A stretch of DNA of 64,000 nt, from NCBI GenBank assembly GCA_946699065.1, contig CAMPDV010001498.1, forward strand, positions 28,181 through 92,180. Reading direction: 5' to 3'. Position 1 is the stretch's first letter. Each line of letters opens with the position of its first letter. This document shows positions 45,473 through 60,094 of the stretch, piece after piece. A model generated the notes under the pieces. It ran no database searches and had not been told where the DNA came from. It worked only from the letters and a program-made list of their open reading frames with translations. The stretch comes from Loxodes magnus (lineage: Eukaryota > Ciliophora > Karyorelictea > Loxodida > Loxodidae). Made by a program: the position numbers and the translations under genes.

Positions 45473-48472
45473 TCAAGGTAAGTCATACGTAATTAGAAAA
45501 GATGGATAGGCTCTTTCGTTTTCGTATACGATATACATTTAGGTTGTATTTGTTATAGAATCGTATCGCTTTTCAAAATTAGTGAAACTTTAATTAATAG
45601 GAGGATATTCATACTTCTTAGTACTTGGAGCTACGAAAACTTCACCTACTATTACATCACATAAAAACATCTACCATTGTTTTGTTTTACCAACGACTTA
45701 ATGAGCATAACCATTATTAGAATATTCAGCTTTAATAGCAAAATAATTTCCTTTTCCAAATATACATTATTCCAATGTATATTTATTATCTATTCCTATT
45801 TCTCCCTTACATATTACATTTGGAGGTGTAATTTTAGTTCCATGAAATAGTTATTCTACTTTAGGATCCTTTCCATAAATACTTTTTAGAGTTTGTAACT
45901 CATTTCAATATCTTTAGTATAAAAATCTATTTTATAAGACTGAAATTCTTACTACTTTACCTTGAGGAACTGTTGAATTAAATTTAGTCTAAATTTTTTT
46001 GAATATCTCAGAATTTTAATCAAGATCATATTCATCATAAGGCAATTATGATTACTTCCAATTCTCAGGAAACTTTACTTCTAGTTATGCTATTCTATTT
46101 TGAATATTCCAATTATTAATTTAAATTTTTTCTATTGCTTTTTGTACTTCAGATGAATATCCCTAGATATAAAATTTATTTTCTTTATAAATTAGAAGTA
46201 CATCATGCTGCTAAGCAATTTAATATGCTTTTCCATAATTAATAATAGAAACTTATAGACGATCTTATATATTAAGAATTTATTATTCGCATAACTCTAC
46301 ATCTTTTGTGCATCCTCTTAAAGTTAGTAAAATAATTGGTTTTAAATTCATAGTTTTGAATATATCTTTTAGTTCATTAGTTTATGTGTTTTTCATAGCA
46401 TTAAGAGCGAAATCTATTTCATAATTTACTTAATTTAACGTAATTTATATCTTATTTTATTATTAAAAAGCTGAGTCTATTTTTTAATTTGTTTGTTAAT
46501 CAAAAGATTTAATATCAAATGCTTCAATTCAGAACCACTAATTCACTACAGATAGAATATTAGGATCTTAAATAATAATTCTTTGAATATCTCTCTCATA
46601 ATTTGTGATAGTATTTCTTTAAACATTCTTAACAAAGTCAAATTCATAATTAACCTACTCATTTTTTTTATTAAATAAGATAGTTTAAAACTTAATAAAG
46701 CGATTACTTTAGAATGCTTTCTCTAATATAGGCTAAACTTCAGATTCATATGTTTTTCATATATTTCCTTTTTTTCATTACCACTCATAAAGATATAAAG
46801 GTTTCTATGAAGTTTAAGTAATATTTTTAATTCTTCTAATATCTCTCTTATAACCTGAAGTTGAATTTATTAATTTATTTTTAATAAAATCTATTTTATA
46901 CGTAGATGGTGCTTATGATTAATTAACTTAAATTTAGTAAATTTTATTAGGATTTTTTACATAATAATGTTCAATTTACTATTAAACTTAATAATGATAA
47001 TCAATCCACTTGTTATTATCATCTTTCCATTACCAAATAAAAGAAACTTTTTCATTTAATTTTGGTTAAATATTATTTTTGTTAAGACCTTACTATGATT
47101 AAGCAATTTTTGCCTCTGGTTTATTAATTTTTTCAACACGAAGATGAATATTATACTCCTATTTAAACTTTTGTAGCTCTTATAATCCCTCTTCGCTACA
47201 TAAATATTTGGATTCTGACTTAGAATAAATTTCTATTTATTTATTTATGAAAACGATTTGCTTTGATAAAATTGTAAGTTGCTCTTAAAAATATTGATAT
47301 GCTTTAGTACTATATGCTTCAAGTTTAATTGTGCTCTAAGGTATAGCTTCATCAAATTCGAAGCTTACAATATTCTAATTTGAAAGTAAACCTAAAAATT
47401 GCTTATTAAACCTTTGATTATTATTTAATTAATCTAACTTTTCTTTATCTATCAAAATTTCATAAATTTTAGCTACTTCATAATCATTTTATATCTTTTG
47501 CAATGCTTACTCCAAATTCTCAGCTTTGCCTTCTATTAACAGGGACTTACTCAATATCTTGAAAGTGCAGAAGGAAAAATCATTTCTTAATTTTTTATAA
47601 TTGTTTGAACATTCGTTTTTACTAAGATATTTTTATTCAATTTACTATAATGAATCTTAGCTTAAGTTAATTTCCTTTTTTACAAGTTTTTTTTAAAATT
47701 TATTACACTATTTTTCAAACTTATCAACTAATTTATTTTCTCCCTAAATATTTATTCTATTTATTTCTATTTCTATTTTTAAACTTGCCAAAAATCTAGA
47801 TTTTTTCTTTTTGAGTCAACACTTAAAAATAGGATATTTATAGTTTTCAAATTCGTAAGTTTTCTATTTTATATTTTCTTGATTTTTCAGTTAACTAAAA
47901 TAAGTAGAAACTATTAATAAAGATTATTCATTTTATTCTTATTAGACTCTTATATCTTCTTGACAGACAGAGGGACTTTATTACTCAGGTATCTATTCTA
48001 AATTTTAATTTTCCTGATATCTTTAACTTTCTTTTTGTGTATTTTGTGCATTTAATCCAATTTATTAATCTTCCACTTTTGTTTATTTAGCTTCTCTCAA
48101 TTTGCTATGAGCAAATTTTAATTTATTTTAATCAACAGGCTTCAGCTTGACATTGTTTTCTTGAAGCTTTTATAAGATATAAGAAAATTCTGTTTCTGCA
48201 AAAGATGCTTAATTAGGAAATATCTCTTTAATTTCCTTCAATAAATGCTCAAGTTTAAATTCCTTTATCTTATTCTCTCATAATATTTATTCCACTTTAA
48301 GCTTAGCTTGAGTCAATTGCTGCTTTTCATTTTTATTTAGATCTAAAAGCTCAATTATTTCATTTATTTCCTTTAAGCTAAAGTCTGCCAATTGTTCCTA
48401 TGTAATTTCACAATCTTCGATTTTCTATCTGAGATTATTAAGACCATATTAAGAAATTCAGTCTTAATTCAT
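45473..48472 (-). CDS. Gene A: SAM-like/WWE/KH-like/PARP-type ADP-ribosyltransferase, intact
   Basis: The frame is 1000 codons including the stop, without introns, when TAA/TAG are Gln and internal TGA is Trp. The N-terminal ~60 residues are SAM-like (Asp4-Trp5-Ile). Two WWE domains follow, at about residues 479-555 and 563-635; the second writes its three signature Trp as TGG, TGA and TGA. A KH-like segment comes next, then a PARP catalytic domain from about residue 790. This contains Leu-Phe-His-Gly-Thr (catalytic His, near residue 877), Gly-Lys-Gly-Asn-Tyr-Phe (catalytic Tyr) and a C-terminal Arg-Ala-Tyr-Pro-Ser-Phe-Leu-Ile-Thr-Tyr strand. The third triad position is Met rather than Glu, which in known PARPs points to mono-ADP-ribosylation. 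WWE domains of known families bind ADP-ribose chains. Translation is taken to end at TGA 45475-45473, where the domain ends. It is the only paralogue here with the catalytic His. Confidence 0.9.
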
Positions 48473-49599
48473 TATAAAAAATTAGTTGAGAGGGTTATAA
48501 AGTAAAATTACAGTGTAACTACACATTCTAAAGTAACTAAATGGAAATTTATAAAGAAAAGCTAAATTCCTTTGTAAATTAAGCTAATGCTTTATAAGAT
48601 AAATTATTTATATTGTAAATATTTATGCTTATCTCATTATTTTGAAGTTAATGCTTTGTAAAATTCAATACCATTTATAAAATAAGAAAGTCGCTTTAGT
48701 TTATATTTCTAGATGAATCAAAGAAAAATATTAGCCTTTAAAATTGAAGGACATTGTTAAGCAAGATTAGCTTGTACATGAATTAAATTAAATTATAATG
48801 TTCACTTTTCAGCTTAATTTAATAATTTTTTATGATATGACTCTCCTTCTGAAACTCTTTGGTCTTCATTATTGTTTTGATTTGACTTATTTTTTAATTG
48901 TTTTGTTTCTCTTCTTCTTTAATCTTAGTTCATATTAAAAATAATAATTTGAAGTTTTCTTTATTCTCATATTACTAATGGATTTAGTTCTGACTCAATC
49001 ATTCTTAAAATAAAGTTATTTGTTAATATTGTTGTTTTATGGTAGACCATGCTTTTGATAATAAGATAAATATCTTCTAATATTTAATAATTCCTTTTTG
49101 CTTCCTAGTTTATTAATAGTTGATTATATTCAAGCATTTCTTTCAAGTTTTGTTCTATTTTTTATTAATTTCATTTTTATTTGATATTTATTCTTTCCTA
49201 CTTTTCAGATTTATGCTTGTGCTTAGATTTTATAGTATTTCTTGAATCTGAAGACTATTTTCTTATATAATTTATCTGTAATATTAGCAATCAAAGAAGT
49301 GTTCAAATATTTCTTATTGCCTATAAATACATAATATTTACTCTTAATACTCTTAATCAATAGCTTATGCATGAATAAGAAACTTTTTCACAGCTTTATT
49401 AAAGTTTAAATAATAACAGATTTAAAATATCTATATTCTAAATCACTTAGAAGCCTTAAAGTATTTAAAATAAAAATAGTCAGAAGAAAGTTTAACCATC
49501 AAAGTTCTAATTCATATGAACAGGAAATTATAAAAGAACATTTTAAACTTCAATCCTTTAGTTACCTATTTATTCAATCAAATTTTGAGCAAACTTAAC
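48473..49599. other. Divergent intergenic region, right copy
   Basis: Right-copy equivalent of 2696-3822; nothing additional recognised. Confidence 0.45.
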
Positions 49600-49965
49600 A
49601 TGAGCCAATCTAAAGTTGAAGAGATTTAATTGGCTAAAGACTTTATAAATATAGAATACAATTTTTTAAATAAAACCATTAATTAGTTTATGTCTAATCA
49701 TTCATCTCTATCATTAAATTAAAAGGTGATAGATCAATACAAGTGAAATTATTAGTCATAAATTATCCCAAAGTATTAACAATGTTTCAACACTTATTCT
49801 AAGTCATTATATAGTCTAAATTATATAATTGTAAGTTATTTAAAAAAATATATAAAAAAAGATATCCCAAAAGATAAAAAATTTGATGAAAATCTCTTTA
49901 AGTAATAAAAAGAATTTACTCTAAAATTTAAAATATAAGGAACTATATTATTTTTATCTTGTTGA
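49600..49965 (+). CDS. Small hypothetical protein, right copy
   Basis: Duplicate of the 121-residue frame at 3823-4188, with the same length, start and terminal TGA. No recognisable domain. It lies 1.1 kb from the divergent intact gene A. Confidence 0.45.
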
Positions 49966-52784
49966 GTAAATCATTTAAAGTTAATAATAAATAATTTTAT
50001 CTTTAATTGACTTGTATTTACTTATTGTTAATGTTCAAAAGTTACCTATCTTTGTTTTTAGCTTTATTTTACATGCCAATTATTATAAATTTATTTCTTT
50101 TAATTTCAAATTATTAGTCCAATTTTCACTTTATATAGTCATCATGAATCTCTCAATCCAATTTCTTATATTCCAAACTCCAAGAAACTTATTTCAATTT
50201 CAAAAAATAAATATATTCTTGATTTTAAGAAAGACTAAGTACTTATAAACTAACTTTAGAAACTGAGATTATTATTATTTGATATAATCAAGGATTAAAT
50301 GTAATCTGAAAGTATTAGAAAGATTTAGCATGGAAAATAGAGATTGTATCTATATAAGTAAATTTAAGTTGAATATTTAAATTATATTTACATACTCCCA
50401 CATTACTATTAATTTAGTTAAAGTCTTTAAATCATAAAAGTAAATCAAATCCTATTAATTAGATTTTTACCCATTATATCTGCTATTATATTCAAATACT
50501 CATAGGAAAATATGATAGCTTATGATTATAATTTTTAATTTAGGACATCTGAAAAATGAAATGAAATTAGATTTATTTTTTATGATGAAAATTGCTTAAA
50601 AAGGTAATTAAGAATTATCAATACAAGTAAAAAAGCAGTCTAAGATATTAATTGGATAAATGAGATATTATATGAAATAAAACTTTTTATTTACTTAATA
50701 TGGAAATTTTAGCTTAGATGGAATTTATTTAAAAATAGGTAACTATAATTTAAACTTTCTGCGTATAATATGTCTCTGCTTTTGAGATATTATATGACTT
50801 CTAAAATTAATTTTTATTGTAAATTATCCAATTTGAGTATCTTAATTACTTCTTTATAAATGTTTTTCTACACAAATGTTTTAATTAAGATTTTTATCTT
50901 GTGCTATTAGGTGAGAAAATAAATCTAAGTTAAAATTAGTTTATAAGACCTACTGATTTATTTTATAGTTACCTTAAGAATTTTGAAAAGCATATATTTC
51001 ATAATTGTTTTTGTAGTTTCTGATAATTTGAAAAGTTTGTTTAATGAAATAATCTCTTCTAATTTATAAATAAATAAGAAATTTATCCAACTTATAATAC
51101 AAACCTCTTAATTTCTCTCAATTTATGAATTCTATTGTTATTAAATTATATCCACTAATATAAAATTGATTCAGTATCTATTTCTTCTATTTATGCAAAT
51201 TAATTTCCTCTTTTTCTTACATTTATCTTGTGAAATGTGAAGGTAATCTAGAATAAGCTTAGCTCTTCTAAGTTTTTACTTTTAAAGTTTATTTATTTAC
51301 AAGAAAAAATAAAAAGAAGCACATAAATTAAAAGCATACCTCTTTAAAAATAAAAATAGGGTTAAAAAATAGTTGTTTATTGCTATAATCACAAATTAAA
51401 AAAAATTGAGAGAGTAAAATTAATTCAAGGCTAAAAAAAGAAAATTATTTCATTTATAAGAAGAGAGGTATAAATTTGCAAGATTACTAAGTATAAAAAG
51501 AATTTTCAGAAAATAAATACCTAAAAACTTTAAATAAATTTTCTTTTTTACTTAGATAAATAAATTAATGATATACCTTTTAATCAACCCTAGAATTAGA
51601 AATAGATAAATTTCTATATCATATTGAGAGATTAAAATAATTATAATAGCTTTAATTTAATTTATTAGTATGTGATTTTATATTTTTTAGCATTTTGTTT
51701 AATTTTGTTAAGCAAATATCTATATATTTATTTGTTCCTTAGATTTTACTTTAACAAATATTAGTCATTTTTGAAAAACTCATAATAAGAAAATAGTTGT
51801 TGCCTTTAATTGTCTTCTTGAAAATAAGGAATGCTTTTTAATTATTTACACTCTAAATTTCTATACCTATCTCATCTGTTTTTAGATTATAAAATCTTAA
51901 GTATAATATTCATTATATCAGAAACAGTGAGTTTTATCTTCATTATAACTATTTGAAATCAATTTTATTTAATTTACACTAATTCATACATAAGATGCTT
52001 CTAGTTCAATTTATATGTCTTTTAATACATTTTTTCAAAAACCATCATTACATTTAAAAAAAAGAGGGAGTCACTTCTTAAATCATATTCTTAGAATTAA
52101 GTTTTATTAATTAACTTAAATGAAAGTAATTTTTGCTTAATGTATACAAATCTAAAAGAAAGTAAAGCAATAAAAAGAAATCCAAAATTTAAGTATAATC
52201 TTATTCAATTTTTATTTATTAAACTATCATCTAGAAAATAAGATTAAAGTCACTTTTTTCATTGTAATTGTTATAAATTTTATATTCATTCTCCTAAGAA
52301 ACATTTCTAGAATAAAATGGGAAATTTTAATTCTAAAAATTTAATTTCTTACAAAATATTTATATTTAAAGCCGAAAAAAGAAATGTTGAAAGATAGAAG
52401 CTTGTAAAAAAGGATAGGCTTCACTCAATTAGTAGAATGATTATTAATTAAAACATTAAGTCTTATTTATTTAAAATTAGAACTTAACAAAAATAAAATA
52501 CGAAGTCAAATAAATTTCAACTATTTTGACTTTTTAATTGAGATAGTAATTTAAAGCTATAAGAAGTAAGGAACTTAAAGCAAAAAGTTTAAGATAGTAA
52601 TTTTTAGAAAACTTAGTAATTTTATTGATGTATTTTATATTTAATTATATGAATATACAACAATAAAGATTAATATTAATGGGTTATAATAATAGTGTAT
52701 TAAATTAATAATATTTGTATAGATATTTTTATTTTAAACTGATAAAATATTATTTTTATTAGTTTTAAATTAATAGACTCATCC
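49966..52784. other. Intergenic region, right copy
   Basis: Right-copy equivalent of 4189-7008, nearly identical, with no recognised gene. The high noncoding identity indicates a recent duplication rather than selection. Confidence 0.45.
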
Positions 52785-55655
52785 TCAAGCTGTTGTATAA
52801 GTAATAACAAAAGCAGTATAAGCTTTTAAATCCGTACCTATTTCAAAAGTGTTTTGCAATCTTTGAGGAGGTTCTAAATTTTAATGTAAAACTTGATCTA
52901 CTTAGTCAATAGAATTTTAAGACTTCTCTTATAGCTGGTTGAGTTCTTCTTCAATCATAACGTCACAAAGAATTAACTATCATTGCTTATTGCTTTTTTT
53001 ATAGGCAAATTCCAAAGTATTTCTAGGTATAACTTCAAATTCATATTTCTATTATTAGTTCTAAAATTGACCATTTTAAAAACCATTTTAACATATTTCA
53101 GAAGGATTATCTTTTTAATTTCCGTAGAACAATCTATAAATTTAAGGGTTTTTTCCATGATTGCTTTAATACTCTCTCATTTCTCTACAAAAATTTCTGA
53201 ATTAAGCATTATTTTATATAACCGTAACTTTAAGTATTTTCAACATACTACCAGCTTCATTTAATCTAGTTTGAATATTTTAAAACTACTCAGATTTTTT
53301 TTCTAACTCATGTTCAAAATATGGATTTTAGCCTTATTTTCAATAAATAGGAAATTAGATATTTTAACATTACTATCTTAACTTTTTTATTTGCATTTAT
53401 ACATTTTAAATGTTTTCTTTAAACCCTAAAATATAAAATTTAGAACTCATGAAAATAAGCAGTACTCCATTTTATTCTACTATGGTAAATTCTTCTTCTG
53501 GATATTCTATCTAAATTTCTTCACTTAACTGCAAATTTTCAATATTTTCCTTGAAGTAAAATACATTTTTAGATTCTCCTTCTAAAGTTAAAGTTGCTAA
53601 GGACTTTTTATTCATTGTTCTTACAATTTTATAAACTTTTTATTAATAAGTAGAATTTTTCTTTATGATCATCTAATTAAAATCTATTTCATAGCTATCT
53701 TATTTCAATTTAAAGGAAGAAATTTTTTTTTAAGATTTAAAAGCTTAATCAATTGCTTAATTTTCCTCCTCGTTAAATGATTTATAATTTAGAAACTCTT
53801 AGTAAAGTCATTAATACGTAGTAGGATAAAATCTTCTTATTTCTCTTTATCATTTTGTTTAAATATTGATTTAATACATTTTAGATAAATCTATCTAGAA
53901 TTAAACTTATGAATGAATTTTATTTGAAAACAGCGAAATTTCAAATTTTTTTAACGGATTTTCTTTAAAATTCTTTTCAATTTACTCCTGTATAAGTGGT
54001 TCATATTACTACCATTTATAATTATCATCTTTCCATTATCAAATACCTTATTCTTATTACTAAGTCTATAAGTCACTTTTATTTATTCGTGTAATGGCCA
54101 TTTTAGAATTATTTTGAGAATTTATCTAAATTTTATTCTAGAAGTCTATATTAAAAGTAGTAGGTTGCTAATCACCGTTTAATAGTAGGTTTACTTTAAA
54201 AAGCTAGCTCTTATTTTAAATAAAAGCATTCTCTATTTATCATTACAATTCTGTTGGATAAGCTTTCGATTGTCCCTACTCTTTCCAGCATCATTCGAAA
54301 GGCTGAGGAGTTTTTTGTTATATCGCTTTACAGTGTAAAGAGTAATTAACATCAAACTCTTATTATTAAGTTTGTAATATGATTTAGCCTTTTTAACTCA
54401 ATAAAAAATTAAGTTCAGATTAGGAATAAATATCAACTACTGTTTAAGTTATAGATATTTAATTTGTTAATTTCTGAATTTCAAGCTAAAATGTATCATA
54501 TGTTGATTTTTTATAAACTGATAAATGTACAATAACAGGATCTTATTCTTCATTAATTGAGTATTTTGCTAAATCTTTGCTTGAAAGTAAATCCTGAAAT
54601 TATTTGCTGTATTTTTGAAGTCATAAATATTTTAACTTTTCTATTATAGTTTTAAACTCCTTTAATAGCTCATACATGTTTTCTAGTTTTTGCTTAGCTT
54701 TATCTAAATTTTCTTAAATTCCTTCAATTTTTAATATCTCTTTTAAAACCTCAAACGAACACCCTGGGAAATCTTTTCTTAGAGCTTTATAGTTTGATTC
54801 TTTTTCCTTGATACTCAAATATCTTTCTTAAAGTTACTATAGCGAAGAGCCACTCATTAATATCTATTCTGCCTTCATTTTTTGCTTAAATTTTTCCAAA
54901 GATTTACTCATTTTTTTCAAAATATGTTGAGGACCTTGCATTTGTATTTAGTTTTAGGTTATTTTTATTTCCAATTTTTTATACTTTTCTTATTTTGTCT
55001 AACACCAATTTTTGAATATAGGAAAATGATTCTAATAAAAATCAAATTATTTCTAGAATTATTATTTATCACTATTTGAGTTCTTCAGTTTTAAATCTAT
55101 TAAGGAAACTTCTGGGTTTATGTTAAGAGTTTGCAATAACTATTCTTATTAAATTTAAACTTAATTTATTTCTTATTCAACATTTATATTTTTAACCTCA
55201 AATTTGATTAAACCTTCGTGACTAACTACTGCTTTTTATTCGCTTGACTCTTACTTTTTACTATCTCTAATTTTGTTATACATAAGTTTCAGCTTATTAA
55301 CATCAGGGGGCTTAATCTAAAAATTAGTTTCTAATTTTTATTAGATTTCTTAAAATTCTTAGCTAATGTAAGATTCTTCGTTTGGAAATAAACTAACAAT
55401 TTGATCTTTTAAATGCATAAGTTTGTTTAATTCGATTTTACTAATAAAAGACATGCTTTATATATTCGTATTTTATAATTTCATTTGTGCTTCTTTTAGT
55501 TATTTAGACTCTTCTTAATTTAACCCCATTAACTAAGTAAAATCTTCAAATTCTTATTACTAACTATTCTTCAATATCTCATCAGTAATTCCTATGTTCT
55601 CAAGCTGATGTCTGATATTATTTAAGCCTAGATAAAAAATTCAGTCAGATTACAT
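52785..55655 (-). CDS. Gene B, right copy
   Basis: Same 957-codon frame as 7009-9879, with scattered substitutions and no net length change. One change alters a tandem pair of TGA (Trp-Trp) in WWE2 of the left copy to TGA-TAA (Trp-Gln) here. This is what point mutation between sense codons would look like, and it supports TGA being read as Trp. Domain order and the Tyr replacing the catalytic His are as in the left copy. Confidence 0.88.
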
Positions 55656-57476
55656 TTTTAAAAATAAAAGGATGATGTTTAAATAGTAAGGAATTCTTTT
55701 GAAAAAGTGATAAATATAAAGTAATAAAAATGAAATTCCATTGTAAGCTAATTTCTAAAATAAATTATAATATACTTATAACTTTTATTTCATCTCTTCT
55801 TATACCCTAAATTTATTATGCTACTCTTTATCTACCCCTTATATCTTCTACTATGCTTTCCTTAAATTTCATATTTTTATATTTAACTGCTTTTTCATAG
55901 TTCTGGCCCTCTTATTTCCACAGCTTTAAAACTTATGCTTTTTTTAACTTTTATTGTAAAAAGTGATTGTTTTGAGATAAATTAGAAATAGATAAGCATT
56001 TTAATAAAAATTATTTTTAAAGGCTATTATAAAATTTAAATGAATCAACACTTTTAAGTGAAATTAAATAAATTAGCAAACTGGAAAATATATCAAATAT
56101 CTAAATATAGCACCATCAATTTTCTATATCTTGCTATAAGAATCTAAACTAATAATCCTTAAATAAGAAAGATATAAAATTTATATTTATCATAATAGAA
56201 AGCTTTATATCAACTTTTAACTTCAAACTTATTATCAAAATTATAGTTCTCCAAAATCATTAAAATATAGACATATAACCAAGAAAATTCTGAAATAAAT
56301 TATATAAAGCTAGACAAGGATTTTCTAAAATGGTATATTTAATCTTAGTTTAAAAATAAGAACTTGCATACTTTGATTATTTTTTAAATAAAAGGAAGAC
56401 CAAAAAATTAAAAAATAATTAGCACAAATAATTTTAAAATAATTCTAAGAAGTAGCTTGGATGATAAATTTTGAAAGATAAATTTAATTTAATATAAACA
56501 TTTGAACTAGTTATTTAGGACAAACTAATATCAAGGAAATCTTATAATTTATTTTATAAATAATGAATATTAATTTTAATACCGTTGCTATATGAGAAAT
56601 TTATCTGGAATTTGGTTATATCTATAAATACTCATGACAACTGCTTTTCTATATTATTGTCAGCTAATAAAAAACAAGCTAGTTGATTTAAATTTGGTAT
56701 ATTATTCTATGCTTAAAGAGAAGTTAGGATTTTTTATTTAATTTAGATTTATAATTTATACAAATAATAATAAAGTAATCTATCTCAATAAATAACTGGT
56801 TTTTTCCAAATCTTTCTAATTTAAAGTTTTTTAATGTGAGTATACAATCTTTTTAATATAATATATTTCTAAAAAATTAACTAAGCTAAGAGTAGAAATT
56901 ATAAATTATTTATTTAAAAGCATAATAAAAAATGAATATCATTACAGTATTAACTAAAATTTAGAGTATGAGTATAAATTGATAAGTATTAATATTAAAG
57001 GATAAAAATAAGCTGTGAATTTATTATGTTTCTTTATATTTTATTGAAAAACTTTGCTGAGTTTTATTTATGATTGTTAAATAACTTTTACCATTTTTCT
57101 ACCAACCTTAAAAGATTTTAAGCGATTCATCAGATAAATACCTCTCTCTTTCTTAATTAAATACTTTTTCTTTCTTAATTCTTTAATTGTAAGATATTTT
57201 AAAAAAAAGATCGTTTGGCAAGACTTTTTAATTCTTCATTTCGAAAATTTACTTGGACCAAATTATCAATAACTCAATATCCTTCTAAAATTGGTTAAGA
57301 ACGTATTAAAAGCTCTTTAAAGTCCAAATTTTCAAAAGTGAAATTACCTTAAAAAGATTTTAATTCTAACTTATTTCTCTTTTTATTCCTTTAATTCCTT
57401 TTCTCTTTAACTTTTTCTAACTAAGTTATACCTTTCATTACTACTCTACTTATATCGATTCTCGAATAATTTCAAA
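55656..57476. other. Intergenic region, right copy
   Basis: Equivalent of 9880-11710 with about 15 fewer bases near 55870 and several clustered differences at 56580-56750 and 57110-57310. Nothing recognised. Confidence 0.4.
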
Positions 57477-57824
57477 ATGCAATCAAATTTTTCAGCGAAT
57501 TTTAAGGATGAAGTTTAATTAGAAATTAATTAAAGAAGAGGATATATTACATATCATATTTACAACATCTAAGTAATTTAATTTTTCAAAAGAGAAAGCT
57601 TATCACATAAATAATTCTTTCACTCAACCAATCAAACATACTAATAGTCTGTTCTTATATTAATTTTAAATCTAACTATTGTATGTAAAATATCTTAGCT
57701 ATATATTAGAGTTTAATACCTTCTAAGATAAAAATTTATAATTTCAAATCAATAAAGATTGTAAAGTTGCTCATTAGTGCAGCTTTTTATTATAATTCAT
57801 TTAGGTTTTAAGAAAAATATTTGA
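57477..57824 (+). CDS. Possible small hypothetical protein, right copy
   Basis: Right-copy equivalent of the 115-codon frame at 11711-12058, with the same start and stop. The second codon differs (CAA against AAA). No recognisable domain. Confidence 0.28.
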
Positions 57825-58558
57825 TTATTGCTAGGTTGAGCTTTCCTTATCAAACAACTTATATTAAATAATTAAAGCTTATAGTATATTTAAACTCTCA
57901 ACCAGGAAATATATTTAAGAAACTTAAAATTAATAATCTTCTTAGAACAATTATATCTAACTTTACACGGATTTTTAAGCATAAACTTATATAATCTTAA
58001 AAGTTAATATTTGGACTGGAAAAGTGAAGAGAGTATTTTCTACTAATAAGGTGAAGAAAGAAGTATAAAGAATATGAACTAAATAGAATAAAAATTAAAA
58101 AGCTATTTTAAAAATAGAATCAGCTTTATGCTCCTTTTATCAATCTATCTTCTCATTAAAGAAAATAAAGTCTCTTAACTATTTATTTTTTACTTGGCTG
58201 TACTGTGAAAAAAATTGAAATAAATCCATGAAAGAAGAAATGAAAAATGATTAGATTTTATCTAATTATTAAAGTGAAGATTTATTACTAATTTTAGTTA
58301 AATAAATTTAAAAATAATTTAAAACAAAGAGATAAAAGAAATATCTTTAAGCATATAAAAACAGCTTGATAAAAACATAAAAAGCTTAAGCATCTTGCAA
58401 AGTTATTCAAATAGCCAGGTATATCTTCTTTAAGAGTAATCCTTAATTTAAAATATTAAAACTAATTAAAACCAAAAGATTTAAGTTTCTATAACCAAAA
58501 GAAAAATAAATAAATAAATACAAAATTAAACTAAAACATTAGAATCTAGCTTGTTTAA

Positions 58559-60052
58559 TAGTTCATTTATTATATAATTTATTATATAATTTATAAATTA
58601 TAAAATAAATCTTTTATTTAAGAAATCTTAAGATTTAAACTTAAAATGTAGTAAGACTGAATCTATAAATACAATCTAAATAATATTAGAAATCAGTTAA
58701 ATAATTGTGGAATGACTGACGAAAACTTAATAACTTATAGCGAATAAGAGTTATAAGAACTTTACGAACTTATTGAACTAAATTCGAGTCAGATTTAATA
58801 ACTACAGTAAGTTAGATAAAGATTGAAAGTTTAGGACTGAATATCTAAATATAATCTAAATAATATTAGAAATCAGTTAGAAAATTGTGGAATGACTGAC
58901 GATAACTTAATGACTTATAGTGAATAAGAGTTATAAGAACTCTATGAAATGATGGAACTAAATTCTATCCAGATTTAATAGCTAAATCAAGTTAAAAATA
59001 TACTAAAACTAAATTAAAATACAAATAAAAAAGGTAATTCTGCTGACTGAATCTCATTAAATAACTTAAACGATATTAGAAATCAGTTAGAAAATTGTGG
59101 AATAACTGAAGAATCTTTAATTAATTATAACGAATAAGAGTTATAAGAAATATACGAACTTATGGAACTTAGTCTCAACCAGATTTAATAGCTACAGTAA
59201 GTTAGAAATTCATTACTAAACTTAAATTAATAAAAATAAGCTACTCAGATTGTATAAAAAGATTTAATATAGTAAAATACTAAAATAGTTTAAAAAGAAC
59301 TATCTTATGTTCAACTTGATAAATTAACTTAACCGAAATTAGAAGAATAATAAAAAGTCTTAAAAGTTTAACCACCAGAAGTTTAACTAAATTACTCTTT
59401 CTAAAAAGAATAAATTAACTTCGATAACTACAAGTATCCTATTTACTACTAATGACTTTAAGTAAATTTATGGGAGTAAACTTCTGATTTAGAGTCAGTT
59501 TAACTTCAAAGTAACTGTATAGAAATATTGGGATCTAGATCTTCTATATATAAAGTTAAGAGATCTTTTGAGAGATTAAACTTAAGTCTGAAAAAAGAAA
59601 AAGTAGAGTTTAGCCATGAATCTCTTTTGTGCTTTGAAAGGAAATATTTATCTGAAGCGTAGAAAAATTAAGGCTTCACAAATATTATAAAAGACTTTAA
59701 AGGTTGTTCTTTTAAAATTTAGATAAGTTAGTTACAAATAGAAGGAGTTCCGAATGATGTAGATGAAGCGAAGTAAAGAATAGAAGAGACTTATTAAACG
59801 ATAAAATGTTTTTAAACAAGAATAGAAAAGGAGAAGTTCGACAAGCTAAAGAATAATAGATAGTTCAAATAACTAATATAAAGCAAGAATATTTTAAAGT
59901 ATAATATATATGAGAAGCAGTATATAGTATTTGAGCTTCAAGCGTTCGATAAAGAAAAGTTAACTAAATTTGAAGAAGGAGTAAAGAAGTTAGAATAATA
60001 GTTCGATTTCGAAGACGAGGAAGTCAAAGTAGGTGATGAAAGTATGGAATCT
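58559..60052 (+). repeat. Left arm of the C/C' inverted repeat, right copy
   Basis: Reverse complement matches 62318-63414 apart from the two SAM-like units missing from that arm. The spacer is longer here because of the 465-bp insertion. Confidence 0.88.
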
Positions 60053-60094
60053 TCAATCAAAATAAGTGGTATGTTAAAGAGAGAAAAAGCTTGA
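58646..60094 (+). CDS. Gene C, right copy
   Basis: Identical frame length (483 codons) to the copy at 12877-14325, with a handful of substitutions such as Ser to Gln near the KH-like segment. Three SAM-like repeats are retained. It also forms an inverted repeat with 62310-63341. Confidence 0.85.
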
